The notes: generated by a model from the letters alone, not told the origin. Positions 1 through 9,469 are shown, counted from the first letter of the stretch. The stretch is 40,634 nt of DNA from Oceanospirillum multiglobuliferum (GCF_900167095.1 NZ_FUXG01000027.1:1-40634); one strand, 5' to 3'. Translations and numbers: made by a program.

Positions 1-258
1 CAAAATCACGAGGTCAAACAGTTCATTACCCTGAGCAAGCTTTTTCACTGGTCGACAGCCTACTCTTCGAGCCTGACGGTTGGCTTGAGCCTTAGGTGCT
101 TCGTATAGGCCATCGGCAAGCTGGTTACGACGAATCTCTCGACTGATTGTTGAGGGGCTTCGATCAAGTAGGCGAGCAATACTTCGCAGACTGAGATTGT
201 GAAGCAGGCCAATTTGAATAGTGGCACGCTCTTCTATGTTGAGTTCTTTGTATGTCAT
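1..258 (-). CDS. IS30-family transposase, N-terminal part (runs off the window edge)
   Basis: The first 86 codons of a transposase are present and the rest lies left of base 1. The protein starts MTYKELNIEERATIQIGL and carries the IS30-type helix-turn-helix, including the motif RSPSTISREIRRN at about residues 36-48, which binds the element's terminal repeats. The DDE catalytic domain would follow outside the window. The ATG at 258 is the first start and lies about 50 bp inside the presumed element end, as is normal for IS30 elements. Whether the copy is intact cannot be judged here. Family assignment is from the recognisable N-terminal HTH. Confidence 0.85.
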   Translation of the reverse strand, partial: MTYKELNIEERATIQIGLLHNLSLRSIARLLDRSPSTISREIRRNQLADGLYEAPKAQANRQARRVGCRPVKKLAQGNELFDLVIL

Positions 259-312
259 AACAACACCTTACCCGATATTGGATTAGGTGTTGCACTCAGA
301 ATTTGCCGCTAA
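259..312. mobile_element. Left end of the IS30-type element
   Basis: Between the transposase start and the unrelated terminator at 321 lies an end-like sequence. It contains an inverted pair AACACCT/AGGTGTT (about 260-289) followed by GTTGCACTCAGAATTTGC, which resembles the terminal inverted repeats of IS30 elements. The exact outer boundary (about 305-312) and any target duplication cannot be set without the other end. Confidence 0.5.
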
Positions 313-320
313 GAAGATAT

Positions 321-359
321 AAAAGCGCGCTTGTGGCTAACCGCAAGCGCGCTTTTTTT
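321..359. terminator. Strong rho-independent terminator, probably bidirectional
   Basis: A 13-bp perfect stem AAAAGCGCGCTTG / CAAGCGCGCTTTT (321-333 and 344-356) has a 10-nt loop. It is flanked by T-runs on both strands. It lies 20 bp past the stop codon of the minus-strand glycosyltransferase gene and probably ends that transcript. It also separates that gene from the IS30 element. Confidence 0.85.
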
Positions 360-379
360 ATGGCGATAAAAATAGAGGG

Positions 380-1621
380 TTATGAGGGCTGCGGTGGGGC
401 ATTTTTAGCCGCGATCCACTGCGACATATACTTTGTGCTGGCCATGGTATGATGCCTCAGCATTGCGCCAGTGAAATTGTCGAGTCGATGCTGTTCTAAC
501 TGCTCACTGATCTGCTCAATTCGCGTGATTAAGGTTCGTCCTAATTGCTCTGCATCATAACGCTTGTTTAATAATGTGTTCGCATCCGCTTGTGCTTGCT
601 GCCACTGCTCAGCGTTTTGATACAGCGCTACCGCTGCGTTTGCAAAAGCTTGTGCGTCAACCTGTTTACAAACCACCCCTGGCCAGCGTTCATCTTCAAG
701 CATGCCCTCACTGCCAATAGGGGTTGTGACGTTCGGTGTTTGCATGATCATCGCATCTAGCAGCTTACCTTTAATACCTGCGCCAAAGCGGAGTGGTGCT
801 AGACAAACCCGAGCTTGTTCCATCACCACAAAGGCATCGTCTGCCCAACCTTTAATTAAAAACCCCGTTTTCGGATTATGTAGCGCAGTGGCCTTAGGAG
901 GCGGATAAGATCCATAAATATGTAACTCAGCACTGGGTAACTGTTTACGAATCAACGGCCAAATTTCCTGTAAGAATAAAACAGCATCCCAATTAGGGGC
1001 GTGTCTAAAGTTGCCGATGGTCATAAAATGCTGACGTTGATCGTAGCTTTTAGTCTCTGTTGGACATTGTGCCAAGTTCACCATAAACGGCAGATGATGC
1101 AGGATGCTAGCGTCAATCTTAAAGCGCTCTGTTAACAGCTCCACTTCAAAGCTGGAGATAATCAGTGCAAGGTCACAGCGTAAAATGGCCGCAATTTCTC
1201 GTTTAGCCAAATCAGAGCATAAGTCAGCCTGCTTCAGTTCTCGGCCTGCTTTGAGTGCTTGGTGACGAGCATTGCGCAGAAACTGTAAGTCCTCGGTATC
1301 CAGTATTTTGAGCGCCTGAGGACAGTTTTTTTCAACGCGCCAGCCAAACTGTTCCTCCATCATAAAGCGGTCAAACATCACGATATCAGGCTGATATTCA
1401 AGGATATACTGATCAAAGCTGTCACAGTTCAACACAATATTTCGGCTGCTAATACCCTCTTCTGCTAGGTCAACCATATGCTCAGTGGCTTGTGCGGGGG
1501 TAGCAAACTCAACCTGCCAGTTTTGCTGACGGAACAGTCTCAAGAGCGACAGCATATGCGTGCCTGCGGCTGAGGAGTTTGGCTCAGGCCATACGTAGCC
1601 AATGACTAATACTTTTTTCAT
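380..1621 (-). CDS. Glycosyltransferase, GT4-like (GT-B fold)
   Basis: A protein of 413 aa from the chosen start. The N-terminus MKKVLVIGYVWPEPNSSAAG is the first beta strand and glycine-rich loop of a GT-B fold. The C-terminal half contains GNFRHAPNWDAVLFL and then a donor-site stretch with LAPLRFGAGIKGKLLDAM and the following acidic pair in GSEGMLEDE, typical of family-1/4 sugar transferases. A GTG 117 bp upstream (1738) also opens the frame, but the 39 extra residues look unlike a folded N-terminus and there is no clear ribosome site. The gene stands alone and ends in a strong terminator, so the sugar and acceptor cannot be inferred from neighbours. A role in surface polysaccharide or protein glycosylation is likely but unproven. 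Confidence 0.75.
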   Translation of the reverse strand: MKKVLVIGYVWPEPNSSAAGTHMLSLLRLFRQQNWQVEFATPAQATEHMVDLAEEGISSRNIVLNCDSFDQYILEYQPDIVMFDRFMMEEQFGWRVEKNCPQALKILDTEDLQFLRNARHQALKAGRELKQADLCSDLAKREIAAILRCDLALIISSFEVELLTERFKIDASILHHLPFMVNLAQCPTETKSYDQRQHFMTIGNFRHAPNWDAVLFLQEIWPLIRKQLPSAELHIYGSYPPPKATALHNPKTGFLIKGWADDAFVVMEQARVCLAPLRFGAGIKGKLLDAMIMQTPNVTTPIGSEGMLEDERWPGVVCKQVDAQAFANAAVALYQNAEQWQQAQADANTLLNKRYDAEQLGRTLITRIEQISEQLEQHRLDNFTGAMLRHHTMASTKYMSQWIAAKNAPPQPS

Positions 1622-1804
1622 ATAAAAGGTGATCCAGCGCTTTGATTTGAAAGGCGTTACCTGCCGAAAGAGTTGCAGCGCAAGTGTATAGGGCAATCCT
1701 TGTAATGTGAAATTGGAGATATTCGGTCGATTACTCACAAGCTTTTAAGACAAAAGGCTCCAAATTGCCTAGAATCTGCGCTTTTAGATTTACAGGTGTC
1801 TCGC

Positions 1805-3037
1805 ATGTCGTTTTCTGCTCCAATTCCCGTTGCCATTATCGGTGCAGGCCCCGCAGGCTTAATGGCGGCGCAACGGTTATTACAAGCAGGTATTGCTGTA
1901 CATCTTTTTGAAGCGATGCCAACGGTTGCCCGCAAGTTTTTATATGCGGGTAAAAGTGGCATGAACATTACGCATGCCGAAGCCACTGAACAGTTTCTGA
2001 CCCGTTATCAGCCGCAAGCCCCTGCACTTTTAGAAAGCTTGCACGCTTTTAACAATGTTGACGTACGCCAGTGGGTACATGATTTAGGCATCGAAACTTT
2101 TGTAGGGTCTTCGCAGCGGGTGTTTCCTACGGGTATGAAAGCCGCGCCTTTACTGCGCGCTTGGCTACATCAGCTTAAAAACCAGGGTTTAGTATTACAC
2201 ACCCGTCATTATTGGACGGGGTGGGATGCAAATCAGCAACTCTGCTTTGACACACCCGAAGGTCAGATTTGTGTAGAGGCGCAAAGTACAATTTTGGCTT
2301 TAGGCGGTGGTAGCTGGGCCAAGTTAGGCAGTGATGCCCGTTGGGTGCCACTATTAACTCAGCGTCAAATTAGGCTGGCCGCGCTGAAACCGGCCAACTG
2401 CGGTTTTTTATATCCTTGGTCACAGGTATTTATCGAGCAGTTCGCGGGAGTACCCATCAAGAGTATTCAAATTAGCGTCACAAATGCAGAGGGTGAATCA
2501 CAGTACAAACGTGGTGATTTGATGGTCAGCCAGCAAGGCATTGAAGGTGGTTTAATTTATGGACTATCCGCATTGATACGAGATCAAATTTTATCCCACG
2601 GCCAATGCACACTGATGCTTGATTTAAGTCCTGATCGTAGCGAGGCACAGCTAAAAGAAAAGCTCAGCCAACGTAAAGGCAAATCTATTACCCAGCAGCT
2701 TAACACTCTCAAGCTAGGTGGTATAAAAAGTGCGCTACTACGCTTATTGACCGATAAGCACTGCTTTCAAGACCCCGCACAATTGGCTTATAAAATTAAA
2801 CATTTGCCACTGGTTCTGACAGAAACCACGCCTATATCTGAAGCGATTAGCACCGCAGGTGGCGTTTGTTTTGAGGTCTTAGATCCATATTTAATGAGCA
2901 CGCAACATAACGGCTTGTTCTTTGCGGGTGAGATGTTGGATTGGGAAGCCCCAACAGGAGGTTATCTGCTTACGGCTTGTTTAGCGACAGGCTTGAGAGC
3001 TGGGGAGGGAGTCTTGCGTTATCTTCAACAAAAATAA
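1805..3037 (+). CDS. FAD-dependent flavoprotein, PP_4765 / HI0933 (YhiN-BaiN) type
   Basis: A 410-aa flavoprotein. A Rossmann dinucleotide motif (VAIIGAGPAGLMAAQ, residues 9-23) binds FAD at the N-terminus. It is followed by the HI0933-family signature KFLYAGKSGMNITH at about 47-60, and near the C-terminus by the second FAD contact GLFFAGEMLDWEAPTGGY. The sequence matches the PP_4765 subgroup of this family, whose substrate is unknown. I chose ATG 1805 because AGGTG lies 6 nt before it; a GTG at 1796 would give three more residues. The gene is divergent from the glycosyltransferase and convergent with the chemoreceptor at 3092, with a hairpin between them. Confidence 0.85.
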   Translation: MSFSAPIPVAIIGAGPAGLMAAQRLLQAGIAVHLFEAMPTVARKFLYAGKSGMNITHAEATEQFLTRYQPQAPALLESLHAFNNVDVRQWVHDLGIETFVGSSQRVFPTGMKAAPLLRAWLHQLKNQGLVLHTRHYWTGWDANQQLCFDTPEGQICVEAQSTILALGGGSWAKLGSDARWVPLLTQRQIRLAALKPANCGFLYPWSQVFIEQFAGVPIKSIQISVTNAEGESQYKRGDLMVSQQGIEGGLIYGLSALIRDQILSHGQCTLMLDLSPDRSEAQLKEKLSQRKGKSITQQLNTLKLGGIKSALLRLLTDKHCFQDPAQLAYKIKHLPLVLTETTPISEAISTAGGVCFEVLDPYLMSTQHNGLFFAGEMLDWEAPTGGYLLTACLATGLRAGEGVLRYLQQK

Positions 3038-3057
3038 CGCAAGACCAGAATACTATC

Positions 3058-3085
3058 ACCTCTACCCCATTAATAGGGTAGAGGT
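3058..3085. terminator. Hairpin between convergent genes
   Basis: A 10-bp perfect stem ACCTCTACCC / GGGTAGAGGT with an 8-nt loop sits in the 54-bp gap between the convergent flavoprotein and chemoreceptor genes. Position suggests a shared terminator. Neither side has a clear T-run, so termination strength is uncertain. Confidence 0.6.
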
Positions 3086-3091
3086 AAACCA

Positions 3092-3994
3092 CTAAAGCTT
3101 AGTCAACGGGCTAAGATCAGCAACCAGCTGCTCACCAATTTGACTATTATTAGCAGACCCTTCAACCGCTTGACGGGTATCACTGACAATCTCTCCAATG
3201 TTTTTCAACACTGTATTGGCATCACTCATTTGGTCTTGTACATGAGAGATTACTGTATCCGCAGCTCGGGCGCTTTGCTGTGAGAAACTGTTCACATTAC
3301 CTAAGCTTTCAGCAATAGCATCTGACAAACTCTGGCTTTCAGAGATACTGTTAACAACGGTTTGCTGCTGCTTCACGATTGCATTAGAGATTTCAATAAT
3401 TTTATTCATCTCAGTTTGAATTTCTTCAGCAGAGCTATTCGCTGTACTGGCAAGCGTTCTAACTTCATCGGCAACTACCGCGAAACCGCGACCATATTCC
3501 CCCGCTCGCGCAGCTTCGATAGCAGCGTTTAATGCAAGCAAGTTAGTCTGGTCTGCAATACCTTTAATAGCATCAACCAACTGTGTAACTGTTTGATTGT
3601 TTTTATTAAAGCCTTCTAGCAAGCCGCTAAACTCTGAAATTCGCTTCTCCGCAGTTGCAATGTTATTAGACAAGGCTTTTAACTGCTTCAAGCTTTGCTC
3701 ACTATGCTTAGCCGTTTCCTGCGCCAAGCTGACGGCTTCATTTGCCAGCCCACCCATATCACTGGCCTGTCCCACCAAACGCTCAACCAGCTGATAGTTA
3801 TGTTCAATTTTATCTAAACGCTGAGATGAAGCTTTGTTCACAGCTTTTGCATTCTGTGTAATCTGTGATGCCTTTTTACTCGGCGCATTACTGATAATTT
3901 GATCCAAAATAGCAGCTTTACGCTCTAACTCTGCTAACGCACTCTTTTTGATGACCACTTCATCATCAGCCACTTTATTTTTTGAGAAAAACAT
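3092..3994 (-). CDS. Soluble methyl-accepting chemotaxis protein
   Basis: A 300-aa chemoreceptor with no transmembrane segment. The first 110 residues are charged, coiled-coil-like sequence with no recognised sensor domain. Residues from about 115 form the signalling hairpin, whose tip contains [20 protein letters not shown] followed by [12 protein letters not shown], the CheA/CheW contact region. It is much shorter than usual membrane receptors (about 540 aa), so it must sense a cytoplasmic cue or work with another receptor. Start ATG 3994 has AGGGAA five bases upstream. The ligand is unknown. The small transporter gene at 4038 is just upstream on the same strand, and the two may share a transcript. 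Confidence 0.9.
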   Translation of the reverse strand: MFFSKNKVADDEVVIKKSALAELERKAAILDQIISNAPSKKASQITQNAKAVNKASSQRLDKIEHNYQLVERLVGQASDMGGLANEAVSLAQETAKHSEQSLKQLKALSNNIATAEKRISEFSGLLEGFNKNNQTVTQLVDAIKGIADQTNLLALNAAIEAARAGEYGRGFAVVADEVRTLASTANSSAEEIQTEMNKIIEISNAIVKQQQTVVNSISESQSLSDAIAESLGNVNSFSQQSARAADTVISHVQDQMSDANTVLKNIGEIVSDTRQAVEGSANNSQIGEQLVADLSPLTKL

Positions 3995-4037
3995 AATATT
4001 CCCTATATCTAATTTTTTAGTCGCAACAATGAAATAC

Positions 4038-4256
4038 TCAGGACTCTAGTCGGGCTACAACACTACTGTAAGTGGCAACCGAAAAAGGTACTAAATAGGT
4101 TAATACAATCTTGAAAATATGCTCTGTTTCTAGGGTATTGCTAATCAAGCGATCACCATGGTTAATAAGCATTAGAGATGTACCTACAATCGCCATAACC
4201 TTTATTGATCGCTTCAGAATTGCCTTTTCGGTGGCGATACTAAACCATTTGGGCAT
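4038..4256 (-). CDS. nrtS: Small membrane protein, NrtS-type nitrate/nitrite transporter
   Basis: A 72-aa protein with two hydrophobic helices (about residues 18-34 and 46-65). Between them is the motif [10 protein letters not shown], which I recognise from the NrtS family, small proteins shown in cyanobacteria to transport nitrate and nitrite and common as single genes in marine gammaproteobacteria. AGAGAG lies about 6-8 nt before the ATG. Cyanobacterial NrtS is encoded by a pair of genes, whereas only one copy is present here, so it may work as a homo-oligomer. No nitrate assimilation genes are nearby, so the substrate is inferred from the family only. Confidence 0.65.
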   Translation of the reverse strand: MPKWFSIATEKAILKRSIKVMAIVGTSLMLINHGDRLISNTLETEHIFKIVLTYLVPFSVATYSSVVARLES

Positions 4257-4287
4257 CGTATTCTCTCTTCAGTACTAACATCAATAG

Positions 4288-5136
4288 CTAAGGCTTTAAA
4301 AATAATGCTGGATCAACTCGCGCGCCATTCAGAGTAACCGTCCAATGTAAGTGAGGCCCTGTCACTCGACCTGTTGCCCCTACTTCTCCAATTTTCTGGC
4401 CTGCACTGACCTTATCGCCAACTTTTACGCCGTTAATTTCAGACAGGTGACAATATAAAGTGGTTAAGCCTTGGCCATGATCAACTATCACCGTTTTACC
4501 ATTGAAATAGTAATCACCCACCGCAACCACTTTGCCATTTAAGGCTGACAATACGTCTGTGCCTGTTGGTGCCGCAATATCCATTCCGCTATGAGGATTT
4601 CGCGGTTGGTCATTAAAAATACGACGCAAACCAAACGAACTACTAATACGCCCTTGCGTAGGCTGTACTAACTGCTCAGGTAATGGATAAACCACTGGGC
4701 GAAAACTGTCCATCGCGCTACGAATTTCAGGGGTTTCTTTGCGAATACGGGCTAATTGTTTTGGATCAGGCGTGACATGCTTCTGCTTAACGGTTAAACG
4801 CTGCTCTTCATATTTTTTATCACTCAGGTCAAAGGCAATCGCCTTATCACCCTCTGCAGTACGCCAAATAAGAGAATATTGCCCAGCTTTTAGCGACAAG
4901 GGCAAACCTACCCAAGCATACCATTTACCTTCTTTTTGCGTAGTAAACACACGCTTATCTTGAAACAAAACCTGAGGAGAGGCGCTGCCTCTTTGTGGCA
5001 GTTCAATAATCGCAACCCCTCCTGGGACACGGCTGTCTTGTGGGCTAAAGCCTGCAAGTGCCAAACTGGAAAATAGTAATAAACTGCTGAGGATAAATTT
5101 GGGGATCCATCTCACTGATTGGGTCAAGCCAAACAA
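4288..5136 (-). CDS. M23-family zinc metallopeptidase (LytM-like), exported
   Basis: A peptidoglycan endopeptidase-type protein of about 282 aa. A signal-like segment (hydrophobic run ending SSLALAG) is followed by a roughly 120-residue N-terminal domain, then a complete M23 domain at the C-terminus. The Zn ligands are visible as HSGMD and HLHW, with the catalytic-side motif GATGRVTGPHLHW. All key residues are conserved, so it should be an active peptidase rather than an EnvC/NlpD-type activator. The frame is open to a GTG at 5145, but the ribosome site AAGGAG (5144-5149) overlaps that codon. A TTG at 5136, 7 nt behind that site, is the better start. It probably remodels the cell wall in the periplasm. 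Confidence 0.85.
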   Translation of the reverse strand: MFGLTQSVRWIPKFILSSLLLFSSLALAGFSPQDSRVPGGVAIIELPQRGSASPQVLFQDKRVFTTQKEGKWYAWVGLPLSLKAGQYSLIWRTAEGDKAIAFDLSDKKYEEQRLTVKQKHVTPDPKQLARIRKETPEIRSAMDSFRPVVYPLPEQLVQPTQGRISSSFGLRRIFNDQPRNPHSGMDIAAPTGTDVLSALNGKVVAVGDYYFNGKTVIVDHGQGLTTLYCHLSEINGVKVGDKVSAGQKIGEVGATGRVTGPHLHWTVTLNGARVDPALFLKP

Positions 5137-5188
5137 AGCAAGCACTCCTTATAAATTGATAAACTTAATATAAATCAAGCCATAAAGT

Positions 5189-6085
5189 TCAAGACTGTAA
5201 CACCGATTGCCGACACAGGTCGATCCAGCGCTGCACCCCTGCACTACGATATTTTTGTTTATGCAGAATAAAATAGAACCACCGTTCAGTATTACGATGG
5301 GGAATTTGTAAAGGCACCAAACTACCACGTTTAAAAGCATCGGCTAAAGCCACTGCAGATAAGCAACCTAAACCTAGGCCTGCTTCAACGGCACGTTTAA
5401 TGGCCTCTGTATGTTGTAGCTCAAGCAAAACCTGTAGTTCGGGTAGAATACCCGTCATGATGCGGTCAAAGGTTTGCCTTGTACCTGAGCCTTTTTCCCG
5501 CAGAATCCAAGTTGCCGCAAGCAAGTCTGTATCTGTTAGTGCTTGCTCACTACGCTGAGCCAAAGGATGCTCAGGGCTACAAAACACAACTAACTGATCT
5601 TGCCTCCAAGGCAAAACGTCAAGATCTGGTTGCTGTAACTCGCCCTCAATCAGGCCGATATCCAACTCAAAATTCAGCACTTTGCTGGCAATAGCGGCTG
5701 TATTTTCCACATCTAAGGTGACTTTGGCTTGAGGCTGTTCCAGCATGTAGCGCGCCATTAGATCAACGGCAAGGTAATTACCAATGGTTAATGTTGCGCC
5801 AACAGTTAGATGACCGGGTTGCAGATGTTGACTAAAGCTGGTTTCAAGTTCGCTTGCTTGCGCCAACAGTGATTCAGCCTGAGGACGAACCAGTCGCCCC
5901 AACTCATTGAGTTGCAGACGCTTACCGATTCGGTCAAAAAGTTGAATATCAAACTGTTGTTCAAGCTCTTTTAGGGCGCTGCTGGCAGCAGATTGTGACA
6001 TGGACAAACTTTCGGCAGCTCGCGTGATATTTTCAAAGTGTGCCGCAGCCAAAAAGACCTGTAACTGCCTTAGACTATATCTCAT
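5189..6085 (-). CDS. LysR-family transcriptional regulator (CysL/YeiE-like)
   Basis: A 298-aa LysR regulator. The N-terminal winged helix-turn-helix spans about residues 1-60 (MRYSLRQLQVFLAAAHFENI, then SMSQSAASSALKELE), with a linker helix and a periplasmic-binding-protein-like effector domain from about 90. The effector domain contains a stretch WILREKGSGTRQTFD that is typical of the CysL/YeiE/CbbR branch, whose members respond to anions or small metabolites. No divergent partner gene is visible, since both neighbours are on the same strand, so the target is unknown. It may regulate itself. Confidence 0.85.
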   Translation of the reverse strand: MRYSLRQLQVFLAAAHFENITRAAESLSMSQSAASSALKELEQQFDIQLFDRIGKRLQLNELGRLVRPQAESLLAQASELETSFSQHLQPGHLTVGATLTIGNYLAVDLMARYMLEQPQAKVTLDVENTAAIASKVLNFELDIGLIEGELQQPDLDVLPWRQDQLVVFCSPEHPLAQRSEQALTDTDLLAATWILREKGSGTRQTFDRIMTGILPELQVLLELQHTEAIKRAVEAGLGLGCLSAVALADAFKRGSLVPLQIPHRNTERWFYFILHKQKYRSAGVQRWIDLCRQSVLQS

Positions 6086-6205
6086 ATTCCATTTCCGCTA
6101 TCTGCTACCTACCTCGATTTATTTGCCACTGTATTACGTGGCAGAGTGATTGGAAAGACTTTGATTGAATTGTTTGTACCCTAACCACTACTTACTAAAT
6201 ACGTG

Positions 6206-6745
6206 CTAAAAAGCGCTATCAGGCTGGGTTAGAAACTCCAGTTCTTCAGTGGTTGAGGCTCGACCTAGAATAGCGTTGCGATGGGGGTAGCGACCAAAAC
6301 GATCAATAATGGCTTTGTGTTTATATTCAAAATTCAAAGTATTTTCATTGCCTAACAGTTTAAACAACTCTACCGCTAAAACATGCATGTCAGCCTCTTC
6401 ACTATGCATCAAAGGCATATAGAGAAAGGCACGCTCATCACGGGTAAGCGAACGATCATCTTTGCAGGCAATGGCCGCAAGGCAGCGCTCTAATGCCAAA
6501 TCATCAGCGGCAAAAGCTTCAGGGCTATCACGATAGATGTTACGAGAAAACTGATCTAACAAAATAATCTCAGCTAAACGCCCTCGGGGCTGAGCGTGCC
6601 ATTCTCTTAACCCGCCTTTTTTTGCTGTTTCTAGCAAAGTCCCAAAGCGCTGCTTAATCTGAGTATCTAAAATACGGTCTTTAATCCACCACTGTTCAGG
6701 TGTTAACTCACGAAACCAAAATTCAATTACGGGCTGCCATAACAT
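6206..6745 (-). CDS. DUF924 family protein
   Basis: A 179-aa protein that fits DUF924 over its whole length. Hallmarks are an aromatic N-terminus (VIEFWFRELTPEQWW), the stretch LAEIILLDQFSRNIYRDS at about 58-75, and ERAFLYMPLMHSEEADM at about 104-120. The family is alpha-helical with a TPR-like fold and has no established biochemical role. The gene is flanked by a LysR gene downstream and a histidine kinase gene upstream on the same strand, with 100-120 bp gaps, so it is probably transcribed alone. Confidence 0.85.
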   Translation of the reverse strand: MLWQPVIEFWFRELTPEQWWIKDRILDTQIKQRFGTLLETAKKGGLREWHAQPRGRLAEIILLDQFSRNIYRDSPEAFAADDLALERCLAAIACKDDRSLTRDERAFLYMPLMHSEEADMHVLAVELFKLLGNENTLNFEYKHKAIIDRFGRYPHRNAILGRASTTEELEFLTQPDSAF

Positions 6746-6842
6746 AGCGATACCTCAAATAAACAGAACTTATACCCATTGATCTTAGTCAAGAGTTAAA
6801 CATTCTGCTTGTAAGAGATTGCCGACAAATGACAGAGAAAAG

Positions 6843-8225
6843 CTAACGCCCTTCAACAAGATGAGAAAGCAGCGCCCGTAGTTTACTAGGTTTAACTGGC
6901 TTATTTAGAACAGGCAGTTCTAGTCGGTCAAATAGCTGTCGACACTCACTACTGCGATCTGCGGTAATGATAACAGCAGGAATTGGCTGACCAAGCTCTT
7001 CACGCACAGCCTGAATGGCATCCGTACCCAACAAGTCATCATGCAGATGGAAATCGGCCAAAATAATATCAGGCATAAAATCTTCATCAGTACAAAGTGC
7101 GATTGCATCACAACTATTACTGGCCGTTAACACCTCACAGCCCCAACCACTGAGCAACTGATCCATACTCATTAAAATGCTGTCTTCGTTATCAATCACT
7201 AACACAGATTGCCCATGTAAGCTGGAAACTGGCGAAATCGTATAATGACTCACAGCGGCAGGCAAAGCGGCTAGGCTGGCGCGGGGAACTTTAATAGAGA
7301 ACATCGAGCCGACGCCTTCCTCTGAGCGCACCGTCAAAGGGTGCTGCAACATACTGGCAAGTCGCTCCACAATGGCCAAACCTAAGCCTAAGCCTTGCCG
7401 ATCCTTACCACGGTGGCGGTCGAGTTGTTGGAACTCTTTAAAAATATTCTGTTGCTGATTTAACGGAATACCATCGCCAGTGTCCCAGACTTCGATACGG
7501 ATATGACCGCCTTGGCGACGGCAGCCTATGAGCACTCGGCCTGTGCGGGTGTAGCGAATCGCATTGCTCAGCAGGTTTCGAATAATACGCAGCAATAACC
7601 TTGAGTCACTGCACACCGCCAGCGAGTTAGGAATCAGGGTCAACTTCAGGTTCTTGCTCTGCGCAACAGGCTGAAACTCAGCCAGCATTGAGTTGAGCAG
7701 TGGCCCCAAATGAAACTCGCTGATATCTGGTGTAACCGCTTTTTGATCTAGTTTTGAAATATCCAGTAGGTCGGTGATCAAGTCTTCAGCGTTTTCTAAG
7801 GCCAGATGAATCTGCTCAACCAGATAACCTTCATGTTGAGGCAAGGGCTGTTCTCTTAACGCCGATACCAACAGTCGAGCGGCATTCATCGGCTGCAATA
7901 AATCGTGACTGGCAGCTGCAAAGTAGCGGTCTTTGCTCAGCGTGGCCGCTTCGGCCAGTTCTTTGGCCTGCTTCAGCTCCGCTTGCATCAACTCGCGCTC
8001 TGCAATCTCTTGGCGCAGTTGTGCGTTCACTTCGGTGAGTGCTTGCGTGCGCTCTGCAACCCGTTGCTCTAATACTTCATTGAGGCACTTGTAGCGGTTA
8101 CGCTCGGCCTCTAACTCTTCAAGTTTAGCGGTCAGTTCCGAGTAGTAGCTTTTGCGTGCTGACTGTTGGCCTAAACCAATCAGGCTGGCCAGCAGTTGCT
8201 CTTGTTGATCAGAGGGCTTGTTCAT
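6843..8225 (-). CDS. Hybrid histidine kinase/response regulator, NahK/ErcS family
   Basis: A 460-aa cytoplasmic hybrid kinase. A long N-terminal coiled coil (about residues 30-95) leads to the H-box AASHDLLQPMNAARLL (His near 107), an ATPase domain with NLLSNAIRYT and GLGLGLAIVERLA, and a C-terminal receiver with phospho-acceptor Asp in IILADFHL. The H-box form SHDLLQPMNAA is characteristic of the NahK/ErcS group, which in Pseudomonas controls biofilm, quorum sensing and alcohol oxidation. There are no PAS domains or membrane segments, so the input must come through the coiled coil or a partner. Its start overlaps the end of ercA by 17 bp, which indicates translational coupling and joint function. 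Confidence 0.85.
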   Translation of the reverse strand: MNKPSDQQEQLLASLIGLGQQSARKSYYSELTAKLEELEAERNRYKCLNEVLEQRVAERTQALTEVNAQLRQEIAERELMQAELKQAKELAEAATLSKDRYFAAASHDLLQPMNAARLLVSALREQPLPQHEGYLVEQIHLALENAEDLITDLLDISKLDQKAVTPDISEFHLGPLLNSMLAEFQPVAQSKNLKLTLIPNSLAVCSDSRLLLRIIRNLLSNAIRYTRTGRVLIGCRRQGGHIRIEVWDTGDGIPLNQQQNIFKEFQQLDRHRGKDRQGLGLGLAIVERLASMLQHPLTVRSEEGVGSMFSIKVPRASLAALPAAVSHYTISPVSSLHGQSVLVIDNEDSILMSMDQLLSGWGCEVLTASNSCDAIALCTDEDFMPDIILADFHLHDDLLGTDAIQAVREELGQPIPAVIITADRSSECRQLFDRLELPVLNKPVKPSKLRALLSHLVEGR

Positions 8226-9372
8226 ATACCGCTTCTACGTCACGTTGATTGGAGCTACGTGGGTTGGTGAGCATACAAGGATCAGACAGCGCACGAACCG
8301 ACAGCATTGGAATATCAATCACCCGCACGCCCTGTGCTGCTAAAGACTGGCTTAAGCCCACCTGCTGCTTAAAGCTGATAATTTCTTGGATCAATCGTTG
8401 TTTCACTTGGGCACTGCTTAAGCCGCGACAATCAATACCCAAAGTTTCAGCCACTACTTTGAAGCGATTTTCCGCCTCATGGAAATTAAAATCGACCACA
8501 TGCTCCAGCAGCATCGCATTACATAGGCCATGAGGCAGGTCTAAATAGCCGCCCAAACTGTGAGACATGGCATGAACTGCGCCCAGTATTGCGTTAGAGA
8601 AGGCCAATCCCGCCTTCATGGAACCCAGCATCACTTGCTCTCGAAGCTTGAGATCATGGGGTTGTAGCACCAATGCGGCTAAATGTTGATGGATTAAACG
8701 TATACCATCTAAGGCGTACATATCCGTCAACGGCCCAGCTCCTGTCGAGACAAACGCTTCAATGGCGTGAACCAAAGCATCCACCCCTGTGCAGGCGCTG
8801 AGGAACGGGTCCATGGTCAAGGTGGTTTCAGGATCAATCAGTGCCACATCGGGCACAACGGCCTTGCTGACAATAGAGATTTTCACCTTGTCCACTTGGT
8901 CAGAAATAATCGCAAACTGCGACACATCCGCCGAGGTGCCTGCTGTTGTGGGAATAAAAATCAGCGGGGGAATAGGCAGATGAATAGTATCAATGCCCTG
9001 ATAATCTAAGATGTGCTTGCCATTGGCACAGACAATACCAATGCCCTTGGCGCAGTCCATTGGACTACCGCCGCCGACCGCCACAATAAGATTGCACTGT
9101 TGTGTTTGGTAAACCTCAGCCCCTTGCATCACTTCGTCGGTACGAGGGTTGGGGGAAACCTGCGTGAAGGTCACAAACTCAATGCCTTCCGCCGCCAAAC
9201 TATTGGCCACATCGGCTAACCAGCCTGCTTGTTCAACACCGGGATCAGAAACCAATAGCACTTTACGCGCCCCAAATGTGCGGGCGTAGTTCGCCACAGA
9301 ATGACGTGCGCCAGCACCAAAAATGATTTCTGGTGCCACAAACTTTCTGAGATTGGAAATGTCTTGACTCAT
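8209..9372 (-). CDS. ercA: Iron-containing alcohol dehydrogenase-like regulatory protein ErcA
   Basis: A 387-aa group III (iron-type) alcohol dehydrogenase. The start MSQDISNLRKFVAPEIIFG is characteristic of ErcA. The NAD loop is VAVGGGSPMDCAKG, and metal ligands can be seen in DALVHAIEAF and GAVHAMSHSLGGYLDLPHG. ErcA proteins are conserved beside ErcS-type hybrid kinases and are thought to work in their signal pathway, perhaps by making or sensing an aldehyde; the kinase gene overlaps this one by 17 bp here. I chose ATG 9372 over a GTG at 9381 because it gives the usual family length. A structured 70-bp leader lies upstream. Confidence 0.85.
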   Translation of the reverse strand: MSQDISNLRKFVAPEIIFGAGARHSVANYARTFGARKVLLVSDPGVEQAGWLADVANSLAAEGIEFVTFTQVSPNPRTDEVMQGAEVYQTQQCNLIVAVGGGSPMDCAKGIGIVCANGKHILDYQGIDTIHLPIPPLIFIPTTAGTSADVSQFAIISDQVDKVKISIVSKAVVPDVALIDPETTLTMDPFLSACTGVDALVHAIEAFVSTGAGPLTDMYALDGIRLIHQHLAALVLQPHDLKLREQVMLGSMKAGLAFSNAILGAVHAMSHSLGGYLDLPHGLCNAMLLEHVVDFNFHEAENRFKVVAETLGIDCRGLSSAQVKQRLIQEIISFKQQVGLSQSLAAQGVRVIDIPMLSVRALSDPCMLTNPRSSNQRDVEAVYEQAL

Positions 9373-9398
9373 GCCTACCACTCAAATCTGTTTCTCAG

Positions 9399-9469
9399 TG
9401 GATCACACTACCGAAACAGCGGTCGTTGTAATTGTTATAGACCGAGCAGTCTACCTGAACTGTGATCCA
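9399..9469. repeat. Inverted repeat in the leader of ercA
   Basis: TGGATCACA (9399-9407) is repeated inverted as TGTGATCCA (9461-9469). Nested inside is a further short inverted pair, CGGTC and GACCG. The pair lies 27-97 bp upstream of the ercA start and could be a hairpin leader or a paired operator. No T-run follows. Confidence 0.5.
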